From assembly GCF_051020985.1 (NCBI RefSeq), contig NC_134999.1, forward strand, positions 38,625,660-38,689,659: a stretch of DNA of 64,000 nucleotides, in the 5' to 3' direction. Position 1 is the stretch's first letter, and each line of letters starts with the position of its first letter. This document shows, piece after piece, positions 13,757-27,659 of the stretch. The notes under the pieces were generated by a model. It did not search any database. It worked only from the letters and a program-made list of their open reading frames with translations, and was not told the origin of the DNA. Source of the stretch: Nomia melanderi. Its lineage: Eukaryota; Arthropoda; Insecta; Hymenoptera; Halictidae. The translations under genes were made by a program, and so were the position numbers.

Positions 13757-15081
13757 GCCCCGCCCTTTGCCGTGGCGTTCTGCTATCCGCCTCCCCCGTT
13801 CGCCCCTCTCTTTCTCTTTCTGCTGTTCCCGTTCCTCCTCCCCGCCCGACATCCTCCTCACACGATCTTGTTTCTTTCGCGGAGACAGGATACGGAGACT
13901 GACGGACGGGAATCACGATCCCCTTTGTCCGTCCCGCGGGCTCCGACGTGGCCGATTTCAGCCCCGGCATTCCTCTCACGTTTCGAATGTTCAGGTAAAA
14001 CACCGCCTCTACGGGATGAACCGCTATCAGCCGGTATCATTAAACCGCGCGTAATTCAGAGAGCCCGATCGTATTTTCTCGCGGAAGAATCGTGCTTGGC
14101 GTCCGATTCGATGCTGTGCTGACGGCGATCGGTGTCCGGAGCACTGATCGTTTTATGGGAAAATCATTTACTGCACGGGGAACATTCTGGTGTCGGGTGT
14201 TTCGGAGTAATCGGGTAACTCGTGGCTCGACAGTTCGATGATCTTGGGGTTTGATTCGGAAATTAATCAGCGAGCTGTTATGCGATGCACAAGTAGTCGG
14301 AGGTCGGTATTCGTAGAAATTCTTTGAAACGAAACGAACGCGATCAATGAAAATCGATAAAAATTGTGAGGGAATTAGCGATTCGGAGACAAGCGGATAA
14401 TGATCGGCGACGTGCGTACAGAATCCCGTGTCGACGCGTTGAAATATGGTAGCATTGTGGAACACCAATTAGCAGAAGGTACCCGGTGGTTACGAAATTG
14501 GGAAAGGGTGAAAAAGGAGGAGAAGGAGCGCGCACACGGCGGATGCGTCAAGACGACCGGTTCGATTGCTTCGTTTTGTCTCGTTAGGATACACGATGGG
14601 GGGACACGCGTCGCGACCTGTTCCCGATCGACGTGGCTGACACCTCGAGGCTGTAGGTACGCGTACAAGGTGGACGGAGGCAACGTGTTCTGCGACACTG
14701 CGCCTTAATAAATGCGATTGGTCCGCACGCGCGTACGACTCGCTCGGTCCGGAGGCTCCGCGAAAAAGAGAAACGATCGGCGACAACCGTAAAGAGAAAG
14801 AAAAACGGTGCGCCGGGAGGAGAGGAGGGAACAACGAAGTTTGAAACGGAAGGGGAACCGACGAAGAAAGAATACGGTTCTAGTCGAAGAATATCGTCGT
14901 CTCGAGGTTCGATCCGATGACGTTCGCAGATGTCGCGTGACAGTTTCTCGTGTCCCTTGAAAGTTGCATCTGGTATCTCGTTCCTGACGTTTCTCCGATC
15001 GTCCCTTTCCTGTCACTCTTCCTCCCGGTTTCCTCGACCGGGAGGAGGACCAGGAAAAAGAGAATGACGGCGCGGAGGAGC

Positions 15082-15130
15082 AAGAAGAAAAAGAGGAAGA
15101 AAGAGGAGAAGGAGGAGGAGGAGGAGGAGG
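15082..15130. repeat. Purine tract ending in (GGA)n
   Basis: AAG/AGA-rich purines followed by a clean (GGA)n run over the last 20 bases. It yields Glu/Lys-rich or Ser-rich artefact frames. Confidence 0.9.
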
Positions 15131-15950
15131 TGGATCCATCATTGATGCCACGTCGTACGGGCCATGGGTGGAATTTTAAGCAGGAACATCTTGTCCTGGC
15201 CAGGATATCGACCCTTTTTTGCTCGATACGGCCCTAATTTCGCGCGCTGGGTGGCGTGTCGGCTTGTCAAAGAGTTTCCACGGTAGTAGGGAACGCTCCG
15301 CGCATGGTCCCTTTCACAAAGAGTGACCGGAACCACGTACTTACACAGTCCTTCGCTATTACATTGAACCGGCCGGGTCGTGTCCTCGAACCCGGCGGCA
15401 ATCGATCTGGACGTTAGAATGAACTTTCTTTCGCCAGATACAACCGCGAGATTACTTTCCTGGGGTTTGTTCAATGAAATGTCGAACGGAACAACGTTCG
15501 TAAAGCAGAGTTTATTACAGGGATAATCGTGGAAATCGGTACGAATATAAATAAGATTGATAGAGGTAAATGTTCGCGTAATCTCCGGATTGTATCTTTC
15601 TATTATATTTTTTTATCGGCGCTCCTTTTTATTTCACCGGCGCACAATCATACGACTTTAACCGTGACACGGAGGTGTGATAAAAGTGGAAACGCGATAC
15701 GAATGTTATCGAATGTTTTATGGGCAGAATTGTGTCCGTGGCATACAACGTTGTCTCGTGTACTTAGCTCTTAACCCTAGTTCCCTGGAATCACCCCGCG
15801 CGCCTCGATCACTGTTCCATTCGATGAACCGTGACATTTTCCTTGCTCTTTGCCATGCTGCTGCTTTGCCAATGCTACGCGTCGAAAGTGCTCGGTTGAA
15901 ATCCTCTCCGAGTGCGTCGGAAGGGAGCCGCAGTCTGCAGTCGTTTCATT

Positions 15951-16025
15951 CTCGTCCTCTTCCTCGTCCCCTTCTTCTTCTCCTCTTCTTCTTCTGCTTC
16001 TTCGTCTACTTCTTCTCTTTCTTCT

Positions 16026-16064
<39 letters not shown>

Positions 16065-16074
16065 TCCTTCTCTC
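15951..16074. repeat. (TTC)n pyrimidine tract
   Basis: About 120 bases of nearly pure pyrimidine on the plus strand, with an uninterrupted TTC run at about 16021-16047. This polypurine-polypyrimidine block could form triplex (H-DNA) structures; that is known for the sequence class and not shown here. It is the source of the Ser-, Leu/Phe-, Glu- and Arg-rich open frames on both strands. Confidence 0.95.
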
Positions 16075-17100
16075 CGAGCGTTTCTTCTTTTCGGGCCGAG
16101 CAAGAGATTCGTGAAGATAGCTCGGCACGGTAGCTCGTCAGAGGGCCGCGATGAACCTTCCGTGTGCCGTAGCACGTGCGTGTTCCGGCGATAGCATCGC
16201 TCGTAACTCGATATTGTTTCACTCAAACAAATTAGGGGAATCCTGGGCCCGGGGTAGAGACCGCGGGTTTCCAGGGTTCAAGTCCACTTGGCTTTCTTCT
16301 CGGAACGGAAGGCAGCCACATTCTTGGGCCGGTTGCGCGCTATAGAAAGAGTTACGTGGCGAGTTACAGGTACACGCCGGTCCAGGAGGTTCATCCTCCC
16401 CTTTTAAACTCTTCATCTCGGCGGCCGAACCGTTCCGGCGCGTTTCGCGCGATCCTGACGTCGTCTTCGAAAGCTCGACCCCTGGATCGAGCCTACAAAG
16501 CGACGGGTCCCGATCGGCATTTGCAAACATTCGTCATAAAATCGATCGTAACGCCTGGTTGTAAATTATCGCGCTAAACCCGACACCCTATACACCTGCG
16601 ATGATTATCATAACACGTTGAGTCCAGCCGCTGGTCACATACTTATGGTAATGATCCTCACCGGTACCACCGACGAAGTCTGGTTTGTCCTCCGGACCAA
16701 CCCTAAAATTTCCTTGCTGCCCGGGAACCGAGAAGGCTGCTTCCACGAACCGCGTTCCCCTTCGTTCTCTTTTTCTCGTGTTTCGTGAACCGGGGGGATT
16801 GTAACGCGTCGCGGCCGGCAAAAGGGACGGCCGAAGGTTGCAACGTTTCACGAACTCCCCTTGTAAATCACGCCTAGCCGGCGGCGGTATAATTGTCGGC
16901 GTTAATAAACCCGCGACGTCGACACGGCCGTGTTTATGCGGCCTTCCGCTGGTGTGCGCAGGCACCGGGGCCCCGCGAGACGCTTTCTAAGGGCGTCCCT
17001 CGGCGGCGTGTTCACGCGAAACCGCGCGTTAACGCGCCGCCATACTACCTGACGGTCGTTAAGTTAATTGATCCGTAAGCTGAGACGGATTTTCATGCTT

Positions 17101-20100
17101 ACACTGTTGCATACCGGACCGAAGGACCAGGACGAATGAGACCAGGCCCGGATTGGTATACAAACAAGTAACCTAGCTGTGTTCCTGCCGCTGTAACCGG
17201 TGCAATAAACATTGATTAGTTTCTACTGTTATCGTCGTCGCGCTTCGTTAACCGATTGTTAAATCTTCTCGAACCGTTTCTTTCAATTGCACCGTTGACA
17301 GGTGCGTTCGCAGAATATTGCTAGTCAGTACTGTTGCGAATCAGTTAGCCATTGGATTATCAACTCTGGTAGAACGTTGATAGATGCAGTTCTAATTACA
17401 CTTGGAAGCTTGTTTTCCGACGATCTTGTCGATTATTGAGAATGTCGTTTACTTTACTTCTAGTACATGAACGCAGTCTAGTCACGTAGGATTCTAGAAG
17501 AACGGAGACTCGATCTGACTGGAAAAACTATTGGCATCCAACAATCGGATCCACTTATGATCCGTCCGGCGGTGTTCGCTCAACGACAAACCATCATTTT
17601 GTTAGACGGATTCGTAAAGACTCTTCCACTCGCGCAACGAGTCTGTCGGTTCATCTTTTCTGATCGGTTGAGCGAAACGGGTTCAACACCCAGCGTCCGG
17701 CTAGGGTGATGAGATTCGAAACGTGTCCGCCACCCAGGTTGTCGGAGCTCGGTGCCCCCATATTCGACGAACACGCCTTTTGACATGTTTGCACCGCGAA
17801 CATGCGCCGCGGCGCGTTAGACCCGCCGATATTCCTCGGACTTGTATCTCGCGCTGGCCGTGACACGTCGATCAGGAAGCGGCGTCTACACGCGGCCAAA
17901 TAGAACACCGCGGCGACTTTCACGAGACCGTGTGCAACGCTCCGGATACCTGTCCACCCGGTATTTATACAATTGATTCGTACCATTCCCGCTCGAAACA
18001 GGGACCAGTTAAGTTACCTCGATCCGGACGTGTAAACATTAATAATTCCCGCGATTCCCCGCGACGCGACAAGGCTGCGCGCTTCTGTTAAGTAATCGTC
18101 CCCGTTCGAACGAGTGCATTAATCCCATTATACGGGGTGACCAACAGAACTCGATCGTTTCGAAGAAGTACTGAACGTCATTTTACTGTTACCATCCCGA
18201 ACGTCTATAGTTGTACGATCGGCGATTAAAACTATAACGACTTTTTATACATTTCGTCGATATATTTAGGAATATTATCTGACAAACATTTCATTCCAAT
18301 AAGATTCTTGAAGCGTCCGCTATTTTTAAATAGCGTCCGATCTCGAAGATCATTTCAATAGGCAATTCAACTAACGCAGTCTATACACTCGAGTCGTTTT
18401 TCTCTAGAAACGTAGATAGCAATATCTTGATCGTTCACCTTGTATACCCAGCCACGAACCTTTTCATTACACGCATTAACATGTCCTCGTACTCTCCTCG
18501 AGCGAAGGGCATAAATAACCGACACGGGTTTTTACCCCTCTCCCGGGAAGTTTTCCCATCGAAAGTAACCCGATGCCGGCCGATGACAAATGTGTACAGG
18601 ATTCCCGATCATTGATCGTCGCGAGGTATTACAACGACTCTAATTAGCGATGTTCGCGTAACGCGGTCCAATAAGTTCGCAGGGAAAGGCCTGGTCGCCG
18701 GCGAACCTCGTAATCGAGCCCCCCGTACTCGACCAATAAATTCATGCTCTGATTGCGGGTAAAATCTCGCAATTACCGGTGGCCACGATGCGTGAAGATA
18801 GCACGGTACGAATCGTAGCCTCCTCCCTAGACCGATTCCCCCGTGTCGCGTTGCTACACCGAAAAATCTGCCGTCGCCCATCCGCGGCACCGAGCGGCAT
18901 CAAGAGATTACGTCGGCCACGGGCTCGAGCCGCCCGTAGAACGACATCCGACGATCTTATCGGGGAACGAGTTTGATCGTAGGAAAGTCACGTCGAAAAG
19001 GTTAGTCGCGGACTAACGCGTATCCGCGGTGTCGGCTTAACGAGATTTCGTCCGGAGCCGGCGCGATTACGCGACCGTGTTGCGCGTATGCACCATTTAC
19101 AATTCCAACGCGAAATTATTCCGCGAGCTGCGCAATTTGCCCTGAAATTCCAGCGGCGGTGTCCGATCGGTTCGCGGGAAAAGTTCACACCTGTATTTCC
19201 AAGAAGGTAGCAATCGATTGCGCGTTCGAGCCCACGTGTCGACTAAAATTAGATCCGTTTTCAATGGCCGAGCTAGATATTCGACGGGGTCAATCGCACC
19301 GACACACTCGGCGAAACTCGCCATGGGTCCCGGGGGAGGCGCGAACGGAAAAGGGTGAGACGATCGGTCGAGGGGCCGATCGCGATAATGGTGACGGTGA
19401 TCGCCGACAGGAAGGCAGTTTGATTGGACGTGCACCGATCGCGTAATTAGACACGCCTCATATCTCGTCGATGGCATTGGGCGGCCACGGCGGGGGACGA
19501 AGCGGGACGGTTCGGAAGAGAGACGGGTTACGAAGGTGAGGAGAGACGCTCGGCAAGAAGAAGATCGAGGCGGGTAAGGTACGATGTAACCATACGCGCG
19601 AAAGATCGCCGCGCGCACCGCGTCTGCACACGTACCGCACGGTATATCCCACCCGCGCACGTAGGTGTTCGAATCCGATGTCCGTGTGTGTCTTCATTAC
19701 GGACAGCCGTGAGAGCATTTAGATGATATCGTAATGGCAATTACCCGGCTGATCCCTTCGGCCAACGGTGCTCGTTCGCCAACTCCTTTGCCGGACAGTG
19801 GCCACACCGACTAATATTGGTTCTGCTCATTATACCGATCTCTTGCCGAACCCGTACACCGCACCACCGCCGTGCCCGACGCGGTGGTAGTCGTCGTAAT
19901 AGCCCTTGTCGTTCCACCGCATCGTCGTGGGTGTGTGACCACCGGCTGAGCCTACGGTGGACCGGGTCCTTCCGGCTACCCGTAAACTCCCGCGCTCCCT
20001 CGCCGATCCTGGAACCCGGAGAAATTTTCGTTCGCGACCGGTTTTCTTGTTCCCTCGATTCACCGCGATGTAACATGCGAGCGGTATCCTCCGAGTAACG

Positions 20101-21200
20101 TGTTGTTTAATTTTCTGTTTAGATGTCTATTGGGAAACGACGAAGGCGATACTGACCGTGGACCAACACGGAAAACTGAATGGAAGGGATAAAATGTATA
20201 TCGTGGTAGGATGTTTCGGTTCCGTGATAAACTGCTTTGAAGCTTCCTTCATCTCCGTGTTCAACGGGATTAGTATAAAATGTCTGATCATGAGTTACCG
20301 ATTCCACTTCTCTTAAGAACGAACGCGTGTCACTTTTAAAAGACCCTCTCGAAGACAACGATAAAGGAGGGGTATTAAACATTATCCTCTCGTCGCTAAA
20401 CACTTTCTACAGGGACACGAGAAAAACGAGCAGCCGAAGAATTTCGCGATAGCGGCAGGGATCGGTGTATACCGAGAAAGAAGGTGTCGAAAGAGCGCAA
20501 GGTGTTCAACGTCAGGTTGATACCGCTCCGTCCTTCTCCCGTCCATAAACGCGGGCAGGGAGGGTTTTATCGGTAGAACGCGATGGAAGGAGAGGAACCT
20601 AATTGAGTGTCCTCGCCCTGGGTGTCCGATGTTGTCCGGCGTTGTCGCCGCTACCTGAGGGCGTGGGCGCCCTGATATGAGTTACGAGTCTGTCGTATTA
20701 CACGGGAGAGACCACGGAGCGGTCATGGTGGTCCTGCCCGTCCGGAGATTACGAACCATTTATACACAGGTACGGCATCGAGCGGGGTAGTGCACGTCTC
20801 CTGTTGCCATTTTATTTACTTTATACGCGTCCCGATCGAGGATTACCGATACCCTACCTAGTCTCCTCCACGGCGCTGCTCCCTGTCCCTGAGCCGGGGA
20901 AACCTCTGTAATTCCTTCCAACAATCGCAGGAATTCTCTGCGCGCTGCTCGCGGACGTGAAACGGGAGAGCGATAATTAAAAGGTAGTCTAATCGAGCAT
21001 GGCGGACGGGCAAACACGCGAGTACTATCGATAAAGCGATACTTAATGTATCCGAAGGCGAGTAGAATCTTGGGGAAAAAAACGAAGAACGAATGGAAAG
21101 GGAGGCGGCGAGACATGCGAGCGGTGAAAAAGGATGGTCGCGCACTTAATAACCGATAATTTATTAATACTGCGCGCTCGGCATTAGTCCGGCGAGTAAA
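17101..21200. other. Non-coding unique sequence
   Basis: No gene recognised. 17.2-17.5 kb and 18.2-18.45 kb are AT-richer. A short perfect hairpin (8-bp stem, 2-base loop) lies at 18318-18335, flanked by a direct repeat of GCGTCCG. A 187-codon minus-strand frame at 19097-19660 is Arg/Ser/Pro-rich, overlaps other open frames and is not supported as a gene. No RNA gene was seen. Confidence 0.6.
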
Positions 21201-23407
21201 TCAAGGCATCCTTGTTTTACGGCTTGCATTCATTACCGGGCAGGTTGCATTCGCTCGTATATCTCGCGAGTTCCGGGGTGAACGAGAAAGAGAGGGGGAG
21301 TCGGTTCGACGAAAAACCGCTCGGTGAACAGAGACGAAGGGATGCAGTTCCTGTCCCGGCGCTCATCCGAAGGATTCACCGCGGTGTATACATTGTTAGC
21401 TCGGTTTACGAGGCACGTTTTAAGCTCTTTACGCTCGCGTTTACGTTCCTTTCGCCCTTACGTTCACGGTCGTTACGGATGCCCCTCGCGGCTCCGCTGC
21501 GACAACTCCCAAGCGATCCTCCTCCGCTGACACCGGGATCAACGGGTTTCACCAGGGTTAAGAACTGGCCTCGCCACCCTTGCCTCTCCCCACCACCGGC
21601 CGGGGATCCTTCCGCGCAGTATCTCTAAATCCTCGTTATCCCCGGGCGGACCTCCTCGGAAATTTATCGTCCTGCGTCGACGACATCCGAGATCCGACGC
21701 AGCTTGGGAGCCTAATGACCTCTCGCGACGCGAATACACTGACCGCCGCGCCGCGCCGCTCGCCAGGAAGATCGATCTAAGCCCTTTCTCGGCGACCCCC
21801 TTTACATCTACTTCTCGACGGGACGATAACGATCCGGGAGAAAAATTTGATGCACCTGTAATCGAATACCGAATGCCGCTTCGAGGACTGCGGATGCTCG
21901 ACACTTGACTCATAGCGGCTGGACCGTCGGGCGCTGAATATCGTCTCCTTTCTCGAATCTTGTTATTTCCTGCGAAACGATCGAGGATAGTATAGCTCCG
22001 AACGGAGCGGACACGCTTCGATACTTGACGCCGGTGTAGTAGTTTTCCTCCGAACGCCGATGTCCAAGCGATCCTGAAACAGCAAGGCGCGCGAGGTCGA
22101 AGAAGGCGTTCACCGAGGCTCATTCAACAAGGTGTCTTCGGATTGTCCGTTGTGTATCGCGTGTACCAACCACCCCGGAAGTCGATTCTCCTCGGTTATC
22201 ACCGATCTAGCAGCACCTGCGAATGGAATCGAGAGCGGCGTTGATCGTCTCACGGTAGTTTTCTGGTTGGCCGCGCCGCTCTCCCTCTCCCCCGTTCGCT
22301 TCATTGTGTCCGTTGTTCGCGGCTCGGCCGGAGCTACTCCGCAGCCGCTGCGCGGCGTCGTGAACGGGACGTATGAGAGATCGGACCGGTACCGCCTTTG
22401 GCGCAAGCGCGCATAATGAGAGTGATATAATAACGACGGACACCAGCGGCCGGTACGCGGCGACACAACTCATCCCGACAAAAGGATACCGCTCTCTCCT
22501 CGCATGCACGGAGGAAGAGAGAATGGAAGGTCGAGGAACGGGGCCCCCGAAGAGGAGAGCATCTTCAGGAATGGACGGAGCACAGCGCCGGAATGTCCAC
22601 GAGAGAAGGAACGATGTAACCAGTCGAGTTAATTAAGAGGATCCAACCTTGACGGACGTGGCCATTGTGCACGCGCGGTACTCCCCTTCTCGCCGTCCCC
22701 CCTTGCACCGACCCCCGTTGGCGTGTGATGCGTTCCTAAACGGATCCACATACGTACACGTCGCCGAGACACCGTCGCCCTTCGTCCTTGTCGCGCGAGC
22801 CATTTATGGAGAGCATCTTGTACTCCTCTTTATCGCTGCCCCTCTCCCCTAGCCAGCCTAACCCGCGGACGGATTATTCGAATGTACGAAACTGTCTGGC
22901 CACTATTGATTCTTTCTACTTTCAGCTTCGACGCCGAACAATCGTCTCGACGAGAAACTGGTCGGGAATTTCGAAGAGCGTTTACCGAATTCGTATAACG
23001 TGCTCGGTATTCGTGTAGCATGGGTGTATCGCGTTAAATTCCAGCAAGTGTTTACATTATACGGGATGATTTAGGGTTCGTAAAATCATATCCTGGAACT
23101 AAAATGTTTCGCAAGGCGTTAACGTCCGCCGTTAAATTGGCCGATATTGCTCGCGGATCGGCGTATAGGGGCGAGGTTACGGTGAAAACATTAGCGCGGA
23201 TTACAAGACAAAAGAGTGAATTATTAGTGCACACCGTGTCATCGTGAAGCTTAGAAGGAACTTATAGCGACTATAAAACGTGTCTCCGGGTCTCCGACGC
23301 GGCGCTATTATGTGTTCCTTCGCCGTGCGACGAAACGAAATAAACTTTGCAACTGATAGTGCATTACACGCGGCGCATAAAAGGTGCGTGCGGCGTGCAC
23401 GCCGTTG

Positions 23408-23428
23408 GAGCGAGCGAGCGAGCGAGCG
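23408..23428. repeat. (GAGC)n tetranucleotide array
   Basis: About five copies of GAGC in tandem, ending in GCGCG. Confidence 0.9.
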
Positions 23429-24417
23429 CGTACATAAAACCGAGGGGGCGTCCTGGTGACAATTAACAGACCTGCTCGGCCACAAATCACCGGGCGGCGA
23501 GGTCTAATCACAGCCCCGACTCATTTTTCTTTCCGCGTCCCTCTGTCTTTCACTCCGATTCGAGCTCTATCCGACCGCGGCGTCTGTTCTCCCCCCACGA
23601 CCGTCGCCGCGCCGTGGTTGCGCTCTATCGACCTTTTGAAGCCGCTAAAGACACCGCTCGCGAAGGTGTTGATACGCGTAAAGCGATCGAAACCGCGGCG
23701 CTGTCCATTTTCGACCCACTTTCGAAACTTATTCCGACGCCGGAGATTTGCGACTCGGCGAATTTCTGGGCTGCTACCATAACCGGGCTCGTGGAAATTC
23801 AAGAATGTACCGGCTGATTCAGCGCCGCGGAACCCGTATATAAATATCCGTCCGGGGATACGAGCATTACGGAGCGTTAGGTGCAGTTTATTGTCTTTCA
23901 TTTGCCAGAACCAGGCCGTTTCCACGCGAACACATCGGGAATTCGTGTTACGTAACTCTGTCGCTTTCCTAGCCGCGGAAATCTTAATACGCATTCCGCT
24001 GGATAAACTTGGATTGTCGGGACCCGCCAGTCAGCGATCAAACATCCGCGTTAGCTGGAGTTCTCGAGCAATTCTCCAGCTGAACGAACCGTTCGATCGG
24101 GCCCAGCGCTCGGAGGTAAAAGTACGAAATCGCGGGCAACGAGATATCAGTGTCCGATCAATGATCGATAATCGGAACAGCTGTCGTTATCGCCGCGGAG
24201 CCAGCGAGATCCCCGCGGTTCCTAATGAGAAGTAATAAACAGACGTCGTGGGATTTTTCTTTAACACAATTGGAAACAGACGCGGGGCCGCGGTTAAATT
24301 ACGGCGTCACGCATGAGTTGCGGCGTGTAGCGGTCCACGGGACAGGGGCCGCGGGCCCAGGCTTCCAGCGCGGCGGCCGCGATTAGCAGATCGGCCGGCG
24401 ATACTTTTGAGGCCCCG

Positions 24418-24452
24418 CGAAACGAAACGAAACGAAACGAAACGAAACGAAA
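24418..24452. repeat. (CGAAA)7 pentanucleotide array
   Basis: Seven perfect copies of CGAAA. Looser copies of the same unit appear near 52353-52370 and 52828-52842, so this word is common locally. Perfect copies point to recent slippage expansion. Confidence 0.95.
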
Positions 24453-24980
24453 GCGGTCGGCGGGTTGGGTTAGGCGGCGGGTGGATGCGTCACGGTGTCC
24501 GGACTGGGTTTTAAACCTGGGCGCAGCGGCCGGGTGAAGTCTGGACGCGCGTATAGCTGCGCGGCCAGATTGCTATGCTAATTCCGTTAATGTCGCATGA
24601 GTTATGACCCGCGCGGGCTTGCACGCGCGCGCACACACGCACGGCCGGCTTATTCTTTCGAGCGGCGAGGGAGGCGAACGGGGAGGCTGGACGATCCTTT
24701 ACGGAGGCGGAAGAGACGACGCCTCCTGTAAGCGGTCGCCGCCGCTGCCACGAAGAAATGATATTTCTGCGCGCCTCGCTGACCGCCGCATATCTTAAGA
24801 CCCGATAAATTGAAACCGCGCGAGCGGAACCCTCGCTCGCCGCGGTGGAATAGAGAAGCCGGCCGGTCGAGAAAGAGGAGAGAGAGTAGGTGGCACCGGA
24901 GAGCCACCGCCACCAGTCATAAGCACCTTATCGCGCCGGTGAGCAGGCCCGGTTGGCAGCAGGTGAAAAAACTCCTCGTA

Positions 24981-27600
24981 ATCTCCGGTAATTGAGATTC
25001 GATACCAATTAAAAGCGAGCATGCAATAGCGCCGCTAAATGAACCGAGTGTTAAAATCGCCGGCCACCGATTTTTCGGATCGCCTGTCGCGCCTGTTACT
25101 GAATTGCCGAGATAACCGCGGCCGGGCTTCGAACCTGAAACCGGGATCGTGTACCCGCGTTCCTTCTTTTGTCCCTCGGTAATCGGCTCTCTTTGCACGT
25201 AACACGGAAACTCGGTTTGCCGCGGTCTCTCTTCGCAGTCGAATTTCTCGTCGATCGGTAATTGCGATGGGAGAGAGCTGCTCGACGGTCGAATAGGACT
25301 CTGCGTCGGAATTGTAAAATTCCGTCTGTACGATACGAGCGAATCGCTTGCGACCGAAAAGATATTTCGGCTGCGAAACGACACGTTACGCGATCGGTTG
25401 CGACAGTCGATCCCTCGTACGGAGCGCAGGGTATCGAAGCTTTATTCGCCTTCCATCGCGTTCCGCATTATTAAACATCGTTACCGTGGCCCGTTTTCCT
25501 GCGGCCGTTTAATTCGCACCCACGCCCGATCATTAGCGGCGAAGCCAGGCCTGCCTCAACACCTTGCATTATGCACTCTCAATCATGATACGTGGCTCGG
25601 GGTAGTCCCGTTGCCCCGAAGCTGTTCCTCGCCTTTCTACCCCCCTTTTTCCCTGCATACCTGCGGATATCAATGACGTTTTCCGCGTGCAGTAAATTAC
25701 GGTGATCATCGGTAATTGTATTAGATGAGGACCTGTCACCTGCCCTGTTCTACGAGCGCAGTCTGCACGAGGCTCGGTACTCGGGGGGGTAAAATATCAA
25801 AGTCGTGCAATGAGAAAAAGGCGGAGGGTAGTCCGGGACTATAAATCAACCGCGAGGGCCGTCACTGGAGGGTTGATCCCGCGCGAGGAGCAGCCGGCGA
25901 ACAGCGGGCAAGAAAATCGAAGGGAAAAGGGTGCAAGAAGATGAGAGGGAACGCGCGAGTTCGAGGGGCTAAATCATCGATGATTGTGACACTGATCGCC
26001 CACACCGTTCCATCCGCCGGGGAAGAACCTGCTCTTCCTTCCTTCATCCCTGTTCACCCTCGAGCGATCCTCGCCGGGATGCACGCGAGTATTCCGCCGA
26101 CCCTGAAGACATGAAATTTTGTCGGACATTAGACCACCGATGTAGACGTCGAACGCGGTTCAGGTTCGTTGCCACGGGCGATCCTCGAACGGTTCTCAGT
26201 TTGTACGCACCCTGATTGAGAACACGGAAAAAATCCGGGATACTGGTTTCCGATGAATAAGCGATGATTCGTGGCCTGGGCCTGGCAGTCGTAAGGTTAT
26301 TTACCATCAACCGCCCGCGGCCGGATGCTCGGGATAGCCTAGGTCCGCGTAGCTAATTACTATTCCTCCTGTCATTATCGTCGCGCGGTAATTGATGGTG
26401 GCTATATTATGTCATCGGCTGATAAATCCATTAATGCGCGGGGGAAAAACTAGCGAGATGCCGAGCATCGCGCGATGCGGCACCTCTCGCCCCATCTCCG
26501 GCCAGTTTATGCTCTCCGTCGCGCAGGCGAGACCGTACGGAGGGAGAATGTCGTATTTTATCCAGCTCGGATCTTCATCGAAAGCCCGTTCCCGGGCACG
26601 GCGCAAGGAAAAATACTCCACGCTAACGAGGCAAAACTGCAGAAATAAAGGTAAACGACGAACCAAATAAAGCCGAGACAGAGACAGAGGTTCGATCTCG
26701 GTGGAATTGTAATGGCGAACACGCGAGGTGGCGCCACACGAGAGTGGATCCTCGGATCACTGTTACACAACCTTGTCTCAGCTCGGAACAGGGTCAATCG
26801 GAAAAAAATAGTAGAGTCCATCGAGGAAGTCCCGGCGAGGCTGTTCTAATCGCGTCGTCTAAAACAGACAGCCGTAATTTATTTCTTCCCCGGCACCGAT
26901 AAGATGAATCTCGCGCGGTTATGGGCCCGACCGACCGGGTACCGGCTCGATCCGCCTAAGAATCTATTTATAATAAGGCGATGCCGGGGACGCTACCGAT
27001 CGCCGGGACCGCTACTTACGTCCGAGGGGACGCGACCGCGTCGTCTCATCACCGTGGATCCATTAGTCAGCGGTTGACACGCTGACGGCTACCGTACACC
27101 ACTACCGTTCCCTTGACAGACCGAGGATTCAACTGGCTCTCCGCGATCGTCTCACCGAACGGTCCCAGCGAGTCGCGCGCGGCCGAGCAACGACCAGTTA
27201 ATGCTATGCCTTCCAGTGTCGGTGACACTAGCAGAGAAAAGCGTGCATTATCGTAGACGCTCCATGAGGAAGACAGAGGGGTCCACTATAAACTACTGAG
27301 GCCCCGAGAGATCGAGCACGCAAGATGACCGTGACACACGGGCATTTATTACGAGCCGGCGGTTTCAGCTCGCGGTACCCGCGCGAGTGTGCGTGGCGCG
27401 TGCGTGTATCCGTGCGCACGTATTTCCACGGACTCTTTCACGCGAGATCACCGAAGATGGGTCATTAACGACGCACATAAATTACGATAATCTGAACGTA
27501 ATCAGTTTGCCCCGCATCGCTCGCGGAGTAACGAGGAGTACGCGGGCAACCGAAGTTTCCACGTCAATGTTACGCACCTACTCCCAGTCGGCGATGATTT
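24981..27600. promoter_or_regulatory. Candidate regulatory segment with four CGGTAATTG words
   Basis: No gene recognised. The word CGGTAATTG occurs four times, all in the same orientation, at 24986, 25256, 25710 and 26386. By chance it would occur about once per 130 kb counting both strands. The TAATTG part is a homeodomain-type core; the CGG prefix is unusual. Near 26400-26470 there are also GATAA and CATTAATG words. A regulatory role is an inference. Open frames up to 155 codons overlap each other and look like chance. Confidence 0.25.
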
Positions 27601-27659
27601 AACGTCCGTTCAGCGCTGGGTGTGAAATAGGTGGCGCGGATGAAATAGCGTTCAACGGT

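Larger units (their letters stand above)
13001..17100. other. Non-coding sequence rich in purine/pyrimidine tracts
   Basis: No gene recognised. This part contains a palindromic C/EBP-like word at 13026, a C11 run, a CT-rich segment at about 13786-13862, a purine tract at 15082 and a long TTC tract at 15951. Open frames of 110-149 codons here are created by these repeats (runs of Ser/Phe/Leu on one strand and Glu/Arg/Lys on the other) and should not be annotated as proteins. Confidence 0.65.
21201..24980. other. Non-coding sequence with two short tandem arrays
   Basis: No gene recognised. Open frames of 194 codons (21539-22123, minus) and 157 codons (23521-23994, minus) have no motifs I recognise. 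The segment contains the (GAGC)n and (CGAAA)7 arrays listed separately. From about 24240 to 24600 the sequence is very GC-rich with repeated CGG/GCC words. Confidence 0.6.

Noticed and set aside
15777..16226. Open frames of 114-149 codons across 15.8-16.2 kb
   Set aside because: Created by the (TTC)n tract; runs of Ser, Leu, Glu or Arg on both strands.
16273..16289. GGGTTCAAGTCC, which looks like a tRNA T-loop
   Set aside because: The flanking bases do not form the T-stem, and no acceptor, D-arm or anticodon arm is found upstream.
19670..19682. GTTCGAATCC, which looks like a tRNA T-loop
   Set aside because: No cloverleaf can be drawn around it on either strand.
25840..25866. TATAAA with a TCACT initiator-like word about 24 bases downstream
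   Set aside because: Spacing is slightly short and no coding exon or donor follows; insufficient for a promoter call.
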